From CAVRZR01 sp964354215 (GTDB taxonomy: Bacteria > Actinomycetota > Coriobacteriia > Anaerosomatales > CAVRZR01), in NCBI GenBank assembly GCA_964354215.1, contig CAYGYT010000025.1, positions 1 to 29,364 of the forward strand: a stretch of 29,364 bases of DNA, in the 5' to 3' direction. How positions within the stretch are numbered: the stretch's first letter is position 1; each line of letters begins with the position of its first letter. This document shows positions 14,063 to 22,059 of this stretch, piece by piece. Made by a program: the position numbers and the translations under genes. Below the pieces are notes generated by a model, which searched no databases, had not been told where the DNA came from, and was given only the letters and a program-made list of their open reading frames with translations.

Positions 14063-16239
14063 GATCCCGCTCCTCCTTCCCGCCGGGCTTCCCCGGCACT
14101 GAACACAAGATTCTTGCTCCGATACTTGAACGGCGAGAAGACCTTCCCGCCTCCCTCGTAGAACTTGCTGAAGAACTCGACGAACTGCAGTCGCGCGGGA
14201 TGAACGAACGCGCCAAGCAGGTTGATCACTACGTTGAAAGTGTGCCCGAACGCGAAGACGGCGATTCCGGCGATGATGATGAGCACGCCGCCGACCACCG
14301 CCGCCCCGCCTTGCTCAAACATGCCAATCGAGCTGCTCCACACCAGACCGGTAAGGATATTGAACACCCAGCCGACAAGGGCGCCGGACAGGCCGAGGGC
14401 CGCGAGACGCGTGTAGGACAGGATGTCGCCGATGAACGCGCTCATTCCGTAGACCGCGTATGCGCCACCAAGTAAGGCGAGGACGCTCCTGCGCACCGTG
14501 CGAGAGGCGAACATGCCGAGGGCAGACACGACAAGAAACGCCCACACGGCTCCCATATCACCGGTGAAGGCAAGTGCCACCATCGAGCCGATGGTCACCA
14601 CGAGCCAGCCTACGCCGAGCCCGCGGTCCCACGCCTTCACGTCGCTTTCGCCGAAGGCGACCCTGAGCGCGCGCCCCTGCAGCAGCATCGTGATCCCGAG
14701 CCCAAGCACGAGCGCCCACCGGGCGGCTCCGGGGACCACCACCGCCACTGCGATCATCCCGAAGAAGAAGATGGTCGAAAGCTGCTCGGCGATGGCGCTC
14801 GCAGCGTCTCCCCGTCGAAAGGCTTCGAATGCCGCCACGAGAACGCCGAAGAAGACCTGGATCACCCCGAGGATCAGACAGATGATGAGGAACTCGGTGA
14901 GCTGCGTGAGCGGGTCGAGCACTCGAAGCGACTGCAGGAAGGGCGGCAGCTTCTCATAGGGGATTGCCATGTACGAGCCAAAGAGCACCCCTACGACCAT
15001 CGCGCTCAGCCCGCCGAGCTTGAGAAGGTCCATGAACTTCTTCACACCTGGCGCGACATCCAGTCGGGTCTTGATGAGATGCGCACCGATGATGATCATC
15101 AGGCCGTAGCCGACGTCGCTCATGCAGATACCGAAGAAGAGGATGAAGAAGGGCGCGAGTAGCGGCGTCGGGTCGACCTCGCCGTAGTTCGGACGGCCGT
15201 ACAGGTCCGTGAGAACCTCGAATGGTCGAAGGAGCGCGCGGTTACGGAGTTCGACCGGCACCCTGTCGCCATCGACGGGTTCGCTCAGCGTGACATCGAG
15301 ATCGTCTTGCCACGGTTCCAAGACGGCCGACAGTCGGTCCTTCTGGGACGCCACGACCCAGCCCTGGATCACGAACGTCCGCTCAGTGGCACCGAAGTCC
15401 TCTCGCACCACGAGCGCATCTCGGTCGGACTCTATGGACTCCACCAGCGCGACCGATCGATGGTAGCCCTCTGCTGAGAGCTCTCGCGCCCGCGTCACGA
15501 GCTCCTCGGACTCCTCGTGAAGTTGCTCGATGCGAGCGTTGGCCCGTGCGATCTCCTCGGCGGGATAGTCGGAGAGCGTGGGGAAGCCGACCTCGCGAAA
15601 GTCGGTGAGCCCGAGGACCGCGCGAACCTCGTCCACACAGCAGACGTGGGCCATGACCACCCACGCTTGTCGATTGCCGATCGGCCCAAGCTCCTCGACG
15701 GTCACATCGGTCACCTCGTCGCGAAGCATCTGGCGAATCGCCGCGCCCTGCGTTGTCGGGACGGTGCCGGTGAAGAGCACGACGTGGTCCGTGCCACGCC
15801 ATGCCGCGATCTGCAGGCGGAAGTCACGCCACGGGGTCAGCTCGCCGACAAGGGCACGGAGCTGAGCAACCTCGCGCTCCCCACTCGCGAGACGATCTGC
15901 GATAGTCACGCACTCGCGGTAGAGACGCTTGAACTCGGCGTCGGTCTCGAGCGACCGATACTCGTCTTCGGTGAGGTGGATCTTCTCGCTGATAAACGCC
16001 GAGAAGGGCACGTCGCTGGTGTGGTAGCGCAACAGGAACTCGCGCACGAACAGGCCGTCGGCCGAGTACTCTTCCAGCTCTCGAAGGCGCGCGTCGTCCT
16101 GCCGCACCTCGAGAGGAGGGAGCTCGTACGGCTGTTGGGCGACCTCGAGCACCCCGGCCTGCTGCAGGGCGGCGACCACTTCATCGACGACGGAGTGGTG
16201 GCCGAGCACCGTGACCTTGAGCATGGGCGCGACAGACAC
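14059..16239 (-). CDS. atpI: V/A-type ATPase subunit I (membrane stator, a-subunit)
   Basis: A 726-residue protein, normal for the family. The N-terminal half, about 1-370, is soluble and helical, and holds the peripheral-stalk sockets (MLKVTVLGHHSVVDEVVAAL at the start). The C-terminal half has about eight membrane helices. The conserved functional Arg611 lies in ILSYTRLAALGLSGAL, and the family's end signature reads GAFVHPARLQFVEFFSKFYEGGG. FFILFFGICMSDVGYGLMI is the typical first membrane segment. It forms the half-channels that carry ions to and from the K ring. The GTG at 16239 follows the subunit H stop by 3 nt. An in-frame ATG at 16224 is an equally good start by homology. Confidence 0.95.
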   Translation of the reverse strand: MSVAPMLKVTVLGHHSVVDEVVAALQQAGVLEVAQQPYELPPLEVRQDDARLRELEEYSADGLFVREFLLRYHTSDVPFSAFISEKIHLTEDEYRSLETDAEFKRLYRECVTIADRLASGEREVAQLRALVGELTPWRDFRLQIAAWRGTDHVVLFTGTVPTTQGAAIRQMLRDEVTDVTVEELGPIGNRQAWVVMAHVCCVDEVRAVLGLTDFREVGFPTLSDYPAEEIARANARIEQLHEESEELVTRARELSAEGYHRSVALVESIESDRDALVVREDFGATERTFVIQGWVVASQKDRLSAVLEPWQDDLDVTLSEPVDGDRVPVELRNRALLRPFEVLTDLYGRPNYGEVDPTPLLAPFFILFFGICMSDVGYGLMIIIGAHLIKTRLDVAPGVKKFMDLLKLGGLSAMVVGVLFGSYMAIPYEKLPPFLQSLRVLDPLTQLTEFLIICLILGVIQVFFGVLVAAFEAFRRGDAASAIAEQLSTIFFFGMIAVAVVVPGAARWALVLGLGITMLLQGRALRVAFGESDVKAWDRGLGVGWLVVTIGSMVALAFTGDMGAVWAFLVVSALGMFASRTVRRSVLALLGGAYAVYGMSAFIGDILSYTRLAALGLSGALVGWVFNILTGLVWSSSIGMFEQGGAAVVGGVLIIIAGIAVFAFGHTFNVVINLLGAFVHPARLQFVEFFSKFYEGGGKVFSPFKYRSKNLVFSAGEARREGGAGS

Positions 16240-16242
16240 GAG

Positions 16243-16548
16243 CTACCCCATCAGCTCCTGCGCCACGGCTCGAACCGCCGCTTGGACGCAATCCTCGGCG
16301 GTAGACAGGATCGTCTTGAGCTGCGCCTCCGCATCGGTACGAATCCGCTCGGCGTCGGCACGAGCCCCGGACAGCACCACTTCGCGCTCCGCCTGTGCCT
16401 GCTCGGCCGCCTGCCGCTTCGCAGATACCCGGACGAGATCCGCCTCGGCAGCCGACTCGCGGACAATCCGTTCCGCCTCGTCGCGGGCCTCAGCCACACG
16501 ATGGCGCGCAGAATCCTCGGCGTGCAGTATCTCCTCGAGTTTCTGCAT
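16243..16548 (-). CDS. atpH: V/A-type ATPase subunit H/G (peripheral-stalk coiled coil)
   Basis: A 101-residue protein that is nearly all one charged helix (MQKLEEILHAEDSARHRVAE, then repeated A-E-R heptads, ending VQAAVRAVAQELMG). That fits the short stalk subunit (NtpF in E. hirae) that pairs with subunit E. The frame is open further upstream to 16713, but the added residues are unlike the family, and AGGAGG lies 11 nt before the ATG at 16548. As first gene of the operon it follows the extended -10 promoter at 16587-16595. The resulting order H-I-K-E-C-F-A-B-D equals ntpFIKECGABD of E. hirae. Confidence 0.88.
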   Translation of the reverse strand: MQKLEEILHAEDSARHRVAEARDEAERIVRESAAEADLVRVSAKRQAAEQAQAEREVVLSGARADAERIRTDAEAQLKTILSTAEDCVQAAVRAVAQELMG

Positions 16549-16586
16549 GGGGTGGGATTCCTCCTGCCGGGGAGCGATGTCCACGC

Positions 16587-16595
16587 ATTGTAGCA
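16587..16595 (-). promoter_or_regulatory. extended -10 promoter of the V/A-ATPase operon
   Basis: The reverse strand reads TGCTACAAT, an extended -10 element, about 38 nt before the ATG of subunit H. No good -35 is seen at the right distance, which the TGn extension could compensate for. The predicted leader is about 32 nt. Confidence 0.5.
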
Positions 16596-16653
16596 TTGGC
16601 GCCGTGGCGAGAAGGCCACCGGCGATCGCCTTCTCCCACCCGCTTCTAACGCT

Positions 16654-16670
16654 GTTCACGAGCCGTGAAC
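16654..16670. promoter_or_regulatory. perfect inverted repeat between divergent units (possible operator)
   Basis: GTTCACG-AGC-CGTGAAC: 7-bp arms and a 3-nt spacer. It lies 58 nt upstream of the ATPase -10 and 21 nt before the CapA-side -10, where a dimeric repressor or activator could control both directions. It does not match the actinobacterial LexA box I know. No matching regulator gene is in the window. Confidence 0.4.
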
Positions 16671-16691
16671 GAGGCTCGGCGAAACGCACGC

Positions 16692-16697
16692 TATACT
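16692..16697 (+). promoter_or_regulatory. -10 box for the CapA-like operon
   Basis: TATACT on the forward strand, 57 nt before the preferred ATG at 16755. No clear -35 element is seen 16-18 nt upstream, so activation through the palindrome at 16654-16670 is possible. Confidence 0.4.
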
Positions 16698-16754
16698 GGC
16701 GCCAGCGCCCCATCCGGTAAGCCCGTATGCGAGTCGAAGGTCACGCCTGCCCGC

Positions 16755-18017
16755 ATGCAGACACCCCCCGAAGAGAACCGGGTATCGAGCAGAGTGGCGC
16801 GCGGAGCTGCACGCCGACACGCTCGCCACCGCACCATCGCCTTCCTCGCAGTTGTTGGCGGTCTCGTCTGCGTGGGCGGAGCGGGCGTGTGGGCACTCGC
16901 CACCCACCCCTCTCAGGCTGCTTCGACACCTCCGACCACTGGGTCCGGAAGTGCAGCCACGGCGCCGGCGCAGCTCGAACCGGCGGTAGCACGACCGACG
17001 AGCGGCGGTAAGGGCGCAAAGACCAGCGGTTCGTCGCCCACATCGGCTCAGGCGCGCCGTCCCGCGACCCTCACCGTGAGCGCGGTGGGCGACATGATCT
17101 TCGATCGAAGGGTCAAGGCGCTCATCGCAGCGAAGGGCGGCCGCGCTCCGCTTGCGGACGTCGCCACGCGGCTCGCTCGCGCCGACGTCGCGCTCGGCAA
17201 CCTCGAAAGCAACCTCTCGAAGAGCGGATCGCCGCAGCCCGGCAAGGACGTAACGTTCCGAGGTGACCCTCGCGCGATCGCCGGTCTGATGGCGGTGGGC
17301 TTCGACTTCGTCGCGCTCGGCAACAACCACGTGCTTGACTACGGTCCTACCTCGCTTCGCGACACGCTCACCGCTCTCGATGGCGCACGAATCGGGCACG
17401 CGGGCGCCGGCATGAACCGAGCAGCTGCGTGGAAGCCCGCCGTGGTCACACGCGATGGCGCGACGGTCGCATTCCTGTCGTTCAGCCACATTGTTCCGGC
17501 CAACTTCGTCGCCACCGATTCTCGGGCCGGACTCGCACGGAGCCGAGGGAACATGGATGCGGTGGCCTCGGCGATCAAGGCCGCCCAGAAGCGCTACGAC
17601 TACGTGATCGTCTCGTTCCACTGGGGCATCGAGTACAAGGACGTCGCGAATGCGGACCAGGTTCGCGACGCGCGGCGCGCGGTGGACGCGGGGGCCGACA
17701 TGGTGTTGTCGCACCACCCTCACGTGATCCAGGGAATCGAGTTCTACAAGGGCAAGCTCATCGCCTACTCCCTCGGCGACTTCGTCTTCGACCACTACTC
17801 GCGCAAGACGGGTGAGGCATTCATCCTCGATGCCAAGCTCGGACCGAGCGGCGTCACGAACGTGGTCGCCACCCCGGTCTACCTCGATGGGAACGGTGCG
17901 CCCTCAGTCGTGACCGGCGCCGACGCGACGGTCATCCTCAAGCGGTTGAAACAGATCTCGGCGCCACACGGGACGAACGTCCGCCTCGTGGGCTCGACTG
18001 CAAGGGTGTCGCGATGA
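16755..18017 (+). CDS. CapA-family membrane-anchored metallophosphoesterase-like protein
   Basis: A 420-residue protein from the ATG at 16755. The frame is open from GTG 16665, but that codon lies inside the palindrome and upstream of the -10 box. Residues 28-49 form one membrane anchor, followed by a Ser/Thr/Gly linker and the CapA/PgsA-type domain. Motifs are VGDMIFDRRV (Asp113), LGNLESNLS (Asn149, Glu151), LGNNHVLDYG (Asn190, His192), FHWGIEY (His289), and SHHPHVIQGIEFYKGKLIAYSLGDFVFD (His321, His323, Asp342). These are the metal-binding positions of the calcineurin-like fold. Family members take part in poly-gamma-glutamate or other surface-polymer export. No capB or capC is seen here, so the substrate is unknown. 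The stop overlaps the next start as ATGA. Confidence 0.9.
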   Translation: MQTPPEENRVSSRVARGAARRHARHRTIAFLAVVGGLVCVGGAGVWALATHPSQAASTPPTTGSGSAATAPAQLEPAVARPTSGGKGAKTSGSSPTSAQARRPATLTVSAVGDMIFDRRVKALIAAKGGRAPLADVATRLARADVALGNLESNLSKSGSPQPGKDVTFRGDPRAIAGLMAVGFDFVALGNNHVLDYGPTSLRDTLTALDGARIGHAGAGMNRAAAWKPAVVTRDGATVAFLSFSHIVPANFVATDSRAGLARSRGNMDAVASAIKAAQKRYDYVIVSFHWGIEYKDVANADQVRDARRAVDAGADMVLSHHPHVIQGIEFYKGKLIAYSLGDFVFDHYSRKTGEAFILDAKLGPSGVTNVVATPVYLDGNGAPSVVTGADATVILKRLKQISAPHGTNVRLVGSTARVSR

Positions 18018-18883
18018 GCCCGCAGCACGAGCCCTCCCTCCTCACGCCTCCACGCGACACCGGACTCATGCTCGAGGGGCGCATTGCGCGCGAGCAGCGT
18101 CTGCGCAAGCGCCAGCAGCAGCGGTTGCTGCTCACAGCTGCGTCCGTCACCGCCGCGCTGATCGCGAGTGGCTGGCTTCTCTCGCGCAATGCGCCGACGC
18201 GTGCGGCGGACACCTCCACCACTATCCCGGGCGCCACGAGGGTGAGCGCCATGGAGCTGCCGCAGCCCGACCCAACTCCGCTCTTCGCGGCGTATCGGGA
18301 CATCGGACTCCACCTGCCGGTACCTGCCGACAAGCTCACCGAGGTAGCCTTCCACCAAGCGTCGTACTCGTACGCCCAGCACCTCGTCACGCGGCTCCCG
18401 ACAGTTCCGATGGAGGCCGCCAAGAACAAGCGCGGCACCGGCCGCACGTCTGCCACCAGCATCGCCAACGAGCAGGGGTGGCTCGGCGGGTCGGTGCTCA
18501 GGCTGTGGCGCAACCGTCCGGGCCGGCCCGACTCCGCGGCCGACGTGGGTGCTCCTGCCGGCAGCCCCGTGCTCGCGCCCGTCACGGGCGAGGTGCTCCT
18601 CGTGCGCGCCTACAAGTTGTACGGCAAGTACCCCGACTTCCAGATACACATCCGGCCGAGCGGCCACGACGACCTCGATGCCGTGCTGATCCACGTGACC
18701 GATCCGCTCGTGGCCCGTGGGGACCAGGTGCTGGGCGGGGTGACGCAGGTAGGTTCGGTACGCAACCTCTCGAGCAAGATGCGCTTGCAGCTTACCGAGT
18801 ACGTGTCGGGGGCGGGCGATCACACGCACGTGCAGCTGAACCGCGTGAAGCCGGGAACGACCGAGCCGGTCACGAAGTCGTAG
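18014..18883 (+). CDS. membrane-anchored degenerate LytM/M23-like protein
   Basis: A 289-residue protein coupled to the CapA-like gene by a 4-nt ATGA overlap. Residues 38-56 form a single membrane helix after a basic cytoplasmic stretch, and the rest is extracellular. Residues about 165-280 follow the LytM/M23 plan: DVGAPAGSPVLAPVTGEVLLV, then LIHV (His227), then GDHTHVQL (His270, His272). In active M23 enzymes the first zinc ligand is the His of H-x3-D. Here the spacing places Asp173 before Asp177, so that His is missing. The domain may have lost activity, like EnvC-type regulators, or use an altered metal site. Between the helix and this domain lie about 100 residues I do not recognise. Confidence 0.65.
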   Translation: MSPQHEPSLLTPPRDTGLMLEGRIAREQRLRKRQQQRLLLTAASVTAALIASGWLLSRNAPTRAADTSTTIPGATRVSAMELPQPDPTPLFAAYRDIGLHLPVPADKLTEVAFHQASYSYAQHLVTRLPTVPMEAAKNKRGTGRTSATSIANEQGWLGGSVLRLWRNRPGRPDSAADVGAPAGSPVLAPVTGEVLLVRAYKLYGKYPDFQIHIRPSGHDDLDAVLIHVTDPLVARGDQVLGGVTQVGSVRNLSSKMRLQLTEYVSGAGDHTHVQLNRVKPGTTEPVTKS

Positions 18884-18901
18884 CCACGGCTCGCCGTCGC
18901 T

Positions 18902-18934
18902 GCCGCGCGCACGCGCAAGGCGCGCACGCGCGGC
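18902..18934. terminator. GC-rich hairpin between convergent genes
   Basis: The 33 bases fold with 8 bp, two mismatches, 5 bp and an AAG loop, all G-C pairs. The arms also contain a 12-bp direct repeat, GCGCGCACGCGC, at 18905 and 18920. It lies between the ends of the LytM-like gene and the DUF951 gene. No U-tract is present, so it is a probable but unproven bidirectional terminator. Confidence 0.5.
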
Positions 18935-18951
18935 GCACGGACGCACGCGGG

Positions 18952-19158
18952 CTACTCCTCGGCGGATCGCTTGAGGAAGGTTCGGAACCGCCGATCGAAC
19001 TCGTAGCGCACCAGGCGCACTTTCCGCCCACAGCCCACGCACGCGAGCCCGATATCCATCCCCACGCGCGTCACCTCCCACTCGTTCGCGCCGCACGGGT
19101 GCGCCTTCTTGAGCTTCACGACGTCGCCAACGCGGACGGGTGTGATGGGGACGACCAC
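18952..19158 (-). CDS. DUF951 family protein (YyzM-like)
   Basis: A 68-residue protein. The core VGDVVKLKKAHPCGANEWEV, then RVGMDIGLACVGCGRKVRLVR, is the DUF951 signature, with HPCG-x-NEWEV and a C-x2-C pair. A single Cys in HPCG plus the CVGC pair suggests a small metal-binding knuckle. The family is widespread in Gram-positive bacteria, often beside ychF or mechanosensitive channel genes, and has no established function. The start is GTG at 19158 with no strong ribosome-binding site. Confidence 0.88.
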   Translation of the reverse strand: MVVPITPVRVGDVVKLKKAHPCGANEWEVTRVGMDIGLACVGCGRKVRLVRYEFDRRFRTFLKRSAEE

Positions 19159-19241
19159 TCGGTCTCTCGTCTCATCGGTAGCGGGCGTGGGGGCGGCTGA
19201 GACCGCGGCTCGCGCCGTGTCGGCTCACATGACGGCTCCTG

Positions 19242-19261
19242 CGGTATAAGGGAGTATACCG
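19242..19261. promoter_or_regulatory. perfect inverted repeat overlapping the promoter of the ACT-domain gene
   Basis: Arms CGGTATA (19242-19248) and TATACCG (19255-19261) are separated by 6 nt. The element contains TATA-like -10 sequences and ends 23 nt before the ATG of the ACT-domain gene. Its symmetry fits a dimeric repressor site that would block the promoter. The possible ligand and regulator are unknown. Confidence 0.45.
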
Positions 19262-19284
19262 TCGAACACTCTCAAGGGGGCTCC

Positions 19285-19560
19285 ATGCGCACTCCAACCA
19301 TCCTGTCGGTCCTCGGCGAGGACCGTGTCGGGATCGTCGCCGCCGTCTCGAATGTGCTCGCTCAATCCGGGGCGAACATCGAGGACATCCGCCAGACGAT
19401 CATCAGCGGCATCTTCTCGATGACGATGCTCGTCACCATCGACGAGGACATCACTTCATTCGATGAGGTGCAGAGCCGGCTCAACGCCGTCTCCGACGAC
19501 CTGGGCGTGCAGATCACGCTCCAGCGCGAGGACGTGTTCCGCTTTATGCACCGCGTGTAG
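19285..19560 (+). CDS. ACT-domain protein, UPF0237 family
   Basis: A 91-residue protein consisting of one ACT domain. It has the family pattern TILSVLGEDRVGIVAAVSNV, then GANIEDIRQTIISGIFSMTM, then DDLGVQITLQREDVFRFMHR. ACT domains bind amino acids or similar small ligands as dimers. AAGGGGG lies just upstream of the ATG. The gene directly precedes the UPF0210 gene, a pairing found in many Firmicutes and anaerobes, so the two proteins probably act together. The biochemical role of the pair is not established. Confidence 0.93.
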   Translation: MRTPTILSVLGEDRVGIVAAVSNVLAQSGANIEDIRQTIISGIFSMTMLVTIDEDITSFDEVQSRLNAVSDDLGVQITLQREDVFRFMHRV

Positions 19561-19621
19561 CGCCGCGTCTGAACCGCACGCGCCTGCACCTCGCCCGCCA
19601 TTCCCGCCAAGGAGGACACTC

Positions 19622-20986
19622 GTGCAGATCACTCCCGAGGAGATCGTCGAAACGCTCCTCATGATCACCCAGCAGCACCTCGACATCCGTACGGTGACGC
19701 TGGGCCTCTCGCTCGCCGATTGCGCCGGGCCCGATCTGGACGTCATGGCCGATCGGGTCTACGAGAAGGTCACGCGCTCCGCCGAGAAGCTCGTCCCGGT
19801 TGCCGATGCCATTGCCCGCGAGTACGGCATCCCCATCGTGAACAAGCGCATCGCCGTGACGCCGGTCGCACAGCTCGCTGCCTCGTGCGACGCGCGCGAC
19901 GTGTCGCCCCTCGCTGAGGCACTCGACCGCGCGGCAAGCGTCGTGGGCGTGGACTTCATCGGCGGCTTCTCGGCGCTCGTGCACAAGGGCATCGGCGAAG
20001 CGGACGAGCGGCTCATCGACTCGATCCCGGCCGCACTCTCCACGACCGAGCGCGTGTGCTCGAGCGTGAACGTGGCCTCGACGCGCGCCGGCATCAACAT
20101 GGACGCGATCCTCAGGATGGCTGAAGTCATCCGCGAGACTGCGGCTGTCACCGCCGATCGGGACAGCGTCGGCTGCGCGAGGCTCGTCGTGTTCGCGAAC
20201 ATGGTCGAGGACAACCCGTTCATGGCCGGCGCGGTTCACGGTGCCGGCGAGCCCGACGCAGTCGTGAACGTGGGCATCTCGGGCCCGGGCGTCGTTCGCG
20301 CGGTCGTGAGCTCGCTTCCTGCCGACGCCGATCTCACGACGGTCGCCGAAGCAATCAAAGCAACCTCATTCAAGATCACACGCGTGGGCGAGCTCATCGC
20401 CCGCGAGGCGTCCAAGCGGCTCGGTGTGGCGATGGGCATCGTGGACCTGTCGCTCGCGCCGACTCCCGCCGAAGGCGACAGCGTCGCGGACATCATCGAA
20501 GCCATGGGCGTCGGTCGCTGCGGCGGGCCCGGTACTACAGCTGCACTTGCGCTCCTCAACGACGCTGTGAAGAAAGGCGGCGCAATGGGCACCTCGTCGA
20601 CGGGCGGTCTCTCAGGAGCGTTCATCCCCGTCTCGGAGGACCAGGGCATGATCCGAGCGGCCGAGACAGGCGCTCTCACGCTCGAGAAGCTCGAGGCCAT
20701 GACCGCCGTCTGCTCGGTGGGCCTCGACATGATCGCGATCCCCGGCGACACGCCCGCCGAGACGATCGCGGCCGTGATCGCGGACGCGTGCGCGATCGGC
20801 GTCGTCAACTCGAAGACGACGGCCGCGCGCCTCATCCCGGCCGCCGGCAAGGGCGTTGGAGATCACGTGGTGTTCGGAGGACTCCTGGGGTCTGCGCCGG
20901 TGATGTCGGTCAACGCATGGGCCGGAACGACGTTTGTTCGCCGAGGCGGGCGCGTGCCGGCGCCGCTACAATCACTTCATAACTGA
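19622..20986 (+). CDS. UPF0210 (PFL/DUF711) family protein
   Basis: A 454-residue protein, the usual size for UPF0210. The GTG at 19622 follows AGGAGG at 6 nt. The in-frame extension back to 19463 overlaps the ACT gene in another frame and is rejected. Recognisable stretches are EEIVETLLMITQQHLDIRTV, DFIGGFSALVHKG, ERVCSSVNVASTRAGINMDA, NPFMAGAVHGAGEPDAVVNVGISGPG and AGKGVGDHVVFGGLLGSAPV. The fold resembles pyruvate-formate-lyase-like barrels, hence the name PFL family, but there is no clear radical Gly motif, and the function is unknown. It is probably co-transcribed with the ACT-domain gene. Confidence 0.92.
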   Translation: MQITPEEIVETLLMITQQHLDIRTVTLGLSLADCAGPDLDVMADRVYEKVTRSAEKLVPVADAIAREYGIPIVNKRIAVTPVAQLAASCDARDVSPLAEALDRAASVVGVDFIGGFSALVHKGIGEADERLIDSIPAALSTTERVCSSVNVASTRAGINMDAILRMAEVIRETAAVTADRDSVGCARLVVFANMVEDNPFMAGAVHGAGEPDAVVNVGISGPGVVRAVVSSLPADADLTTVAEAIKATSFKITRVGELIAREASKRLGVAMGIVDLSLAPTPAEGDSVADIIEAMGVGRCGGPGTTAALALLNDAVKKGGAMGTSSTGGLSGAFIPVSEDQGMIRAAETGALTLEKLEAMTAVCSVGLDMIAIPGDTPAETIAAVIADACAIGVVNSKTTAARLIPAAGKGVGDHVVFGGLLGSAPVMSVNAWAGTTFVRRGGRVPAPLQSLHN

Positions 20987-21073
20987 CTGCCGCTTCATAC
21001 TCGAGACACCACACGCCGATGAAACGAGTCAGCACGCAACGGCAAGCCAGATCAGACGAGTGGACCGGGTGAG

Positions 21074-21880
21074 ATGGCCGATTCCCGTGTCAGGACGAAG
21101 AAGCGCCTCCTTGCTGCCACAGTGTGCGCCGCTGTGGCCGTTGTAGCCGTCGCCGTGCCCAGTGCGCTCGCGGTGACCGTCCAGTCCGGACCAACGACGA
21201 CCCTCAGTTCCTACAACGCGGCCGCCACCGGTGTGATCTACACGTTCGCCCAGTATCGGACGGGAGCCAACGAGCGAGTCACCGGCTGGGCATTCACGTT
21301 CCCCGCGGGTACCAACGTGACCGGCGCGTTCTCATCGGGCAGGGCGGGGACGGTGAGCGTCGTCGGACAGACCGTCCGCGTCACATTCACCACGCCGATC
21401 GCGCGGAACACGAACTTCACCGTCGCACTCGGCGGGATCGGAAACCCTGTGATACCCGGGACGTACAACTCACCGCCGACGACGATAACCTTCTACACCA
21501 CCGACCGATTCGGCAACAACCCGTCGACCTCATCGGCAGCGACGGCCGCCTACACCATCGTGGCCGCTCCCGGCTACATAAGCATGACGATCACGACACC
21601 CAATGCGCCGCAGACCGTGGCTTTCGGCTCCGTCGATCCTGGGACGTCACCGCCCAGTGCGTCGGTGAGCGTCGCCGTGACGTCCTCCTCGGCGTTCACG
21701 ATCGTCCGAACGGTCACAGGAAGCGCGGCGCTCATGGGGCTCTCGGTTGTCGGCACGGCCCAGGGCGCAAAACCCGCAGGTGCGGCCACCTACACGGACT
21801 CGTACACGATCACAATGCCCTGGACGACGGACCCGCAGGTCCCGCTCACGGCGTCGGTGCAATACACCGTCACACAGTAG
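21074..21880 (+). CDS. secreted two-domain surface protein, paralogue of the next gene
   Basis: A 268-residue protein with a clear signal peptide (RTKKRLLAATVCAAVAVV, cleavage near Ala33). Residues 34-163 are a Thr/Val/Gly-rich beta domain of no family I recognise. Residues 168-268 form a second beta domain that aligns throughout with residues 51-152 of the next gene: TITTP, QTV-x-FG, LMGL, TDSYTITMPWTTDPQVP and the terminal VQYTVTQ. There is no LPXTG or membrane anchor. The layout recalls WxL-type cell-wall proteins, whose partners carry DUF916, and a DUF916-like gene lies opposite, but the W-x-L motifs themselves are not evident. Start ATG 21074 has GGGTGAG upstream. Confidence 0.75.
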   Translation: MADSRVRTKKRLLAATVCAAVAVVAVAVPSALAVTVQSGPTTTLSSYNAAATGVIYTFAQYRTGANERVTGWAFTFPAGTNVTGAFSSGRAGTVSVVGQTVRVTFTTPIARNTNFTVALGGIGNPVIPGTYNSPPTTITFYTTDRFGNNPSTSSAATAAYTIVAAPGYISMTITTPNAPQTVAFGSVDPGTSPPSASVSVAVTSSSAFTIVRTVTGSAALMGLSVVGTAQGAKPAGAATYTDSYTITMPWTTDPQVPLTASVQYTVTQ

Positions 21881-21974
21881 CCGCCACACAGCATCGACCG
21901 CGCGCTGCGGAGTATGCGTTGAAGGCCGGCCACGCGACCATTCCAACACTGGTTCGTGTTCCTCTCATGCCGCA

Positions 21975-22013
21975 CGCCCGTTCTGCCGACAAGAACAGTG
22001 CGGGCGGGCTTTT
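21975..22013 (+). terminator. imperfect hairpin with U-tract between the two secreted-protein genes
   Basis: CGCCC and GTTCT pair with AGAAC and GGGCG, with a 5-nt bulge on the 3' side and a 7-nt loop, followed by GGCTTTT. It lies 95 nt after the first gene and 47 nt before the second, so the second may be transcribed separately or by read-through. Confidence 0.5.
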
Positions 22014-22059
22014 GGGGCGCGCCCCGACACGCAGATCAGGGCGCAAGGAGGAGCAGGTC

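Noticed and set aside
16654..16670. LexA/SOS box
   Set aside because: The spacing and arms of GTTCACG-N3-CGTGAAC do not match the GAAC-N4-GTTC pattern used by actinobacterial LexA.
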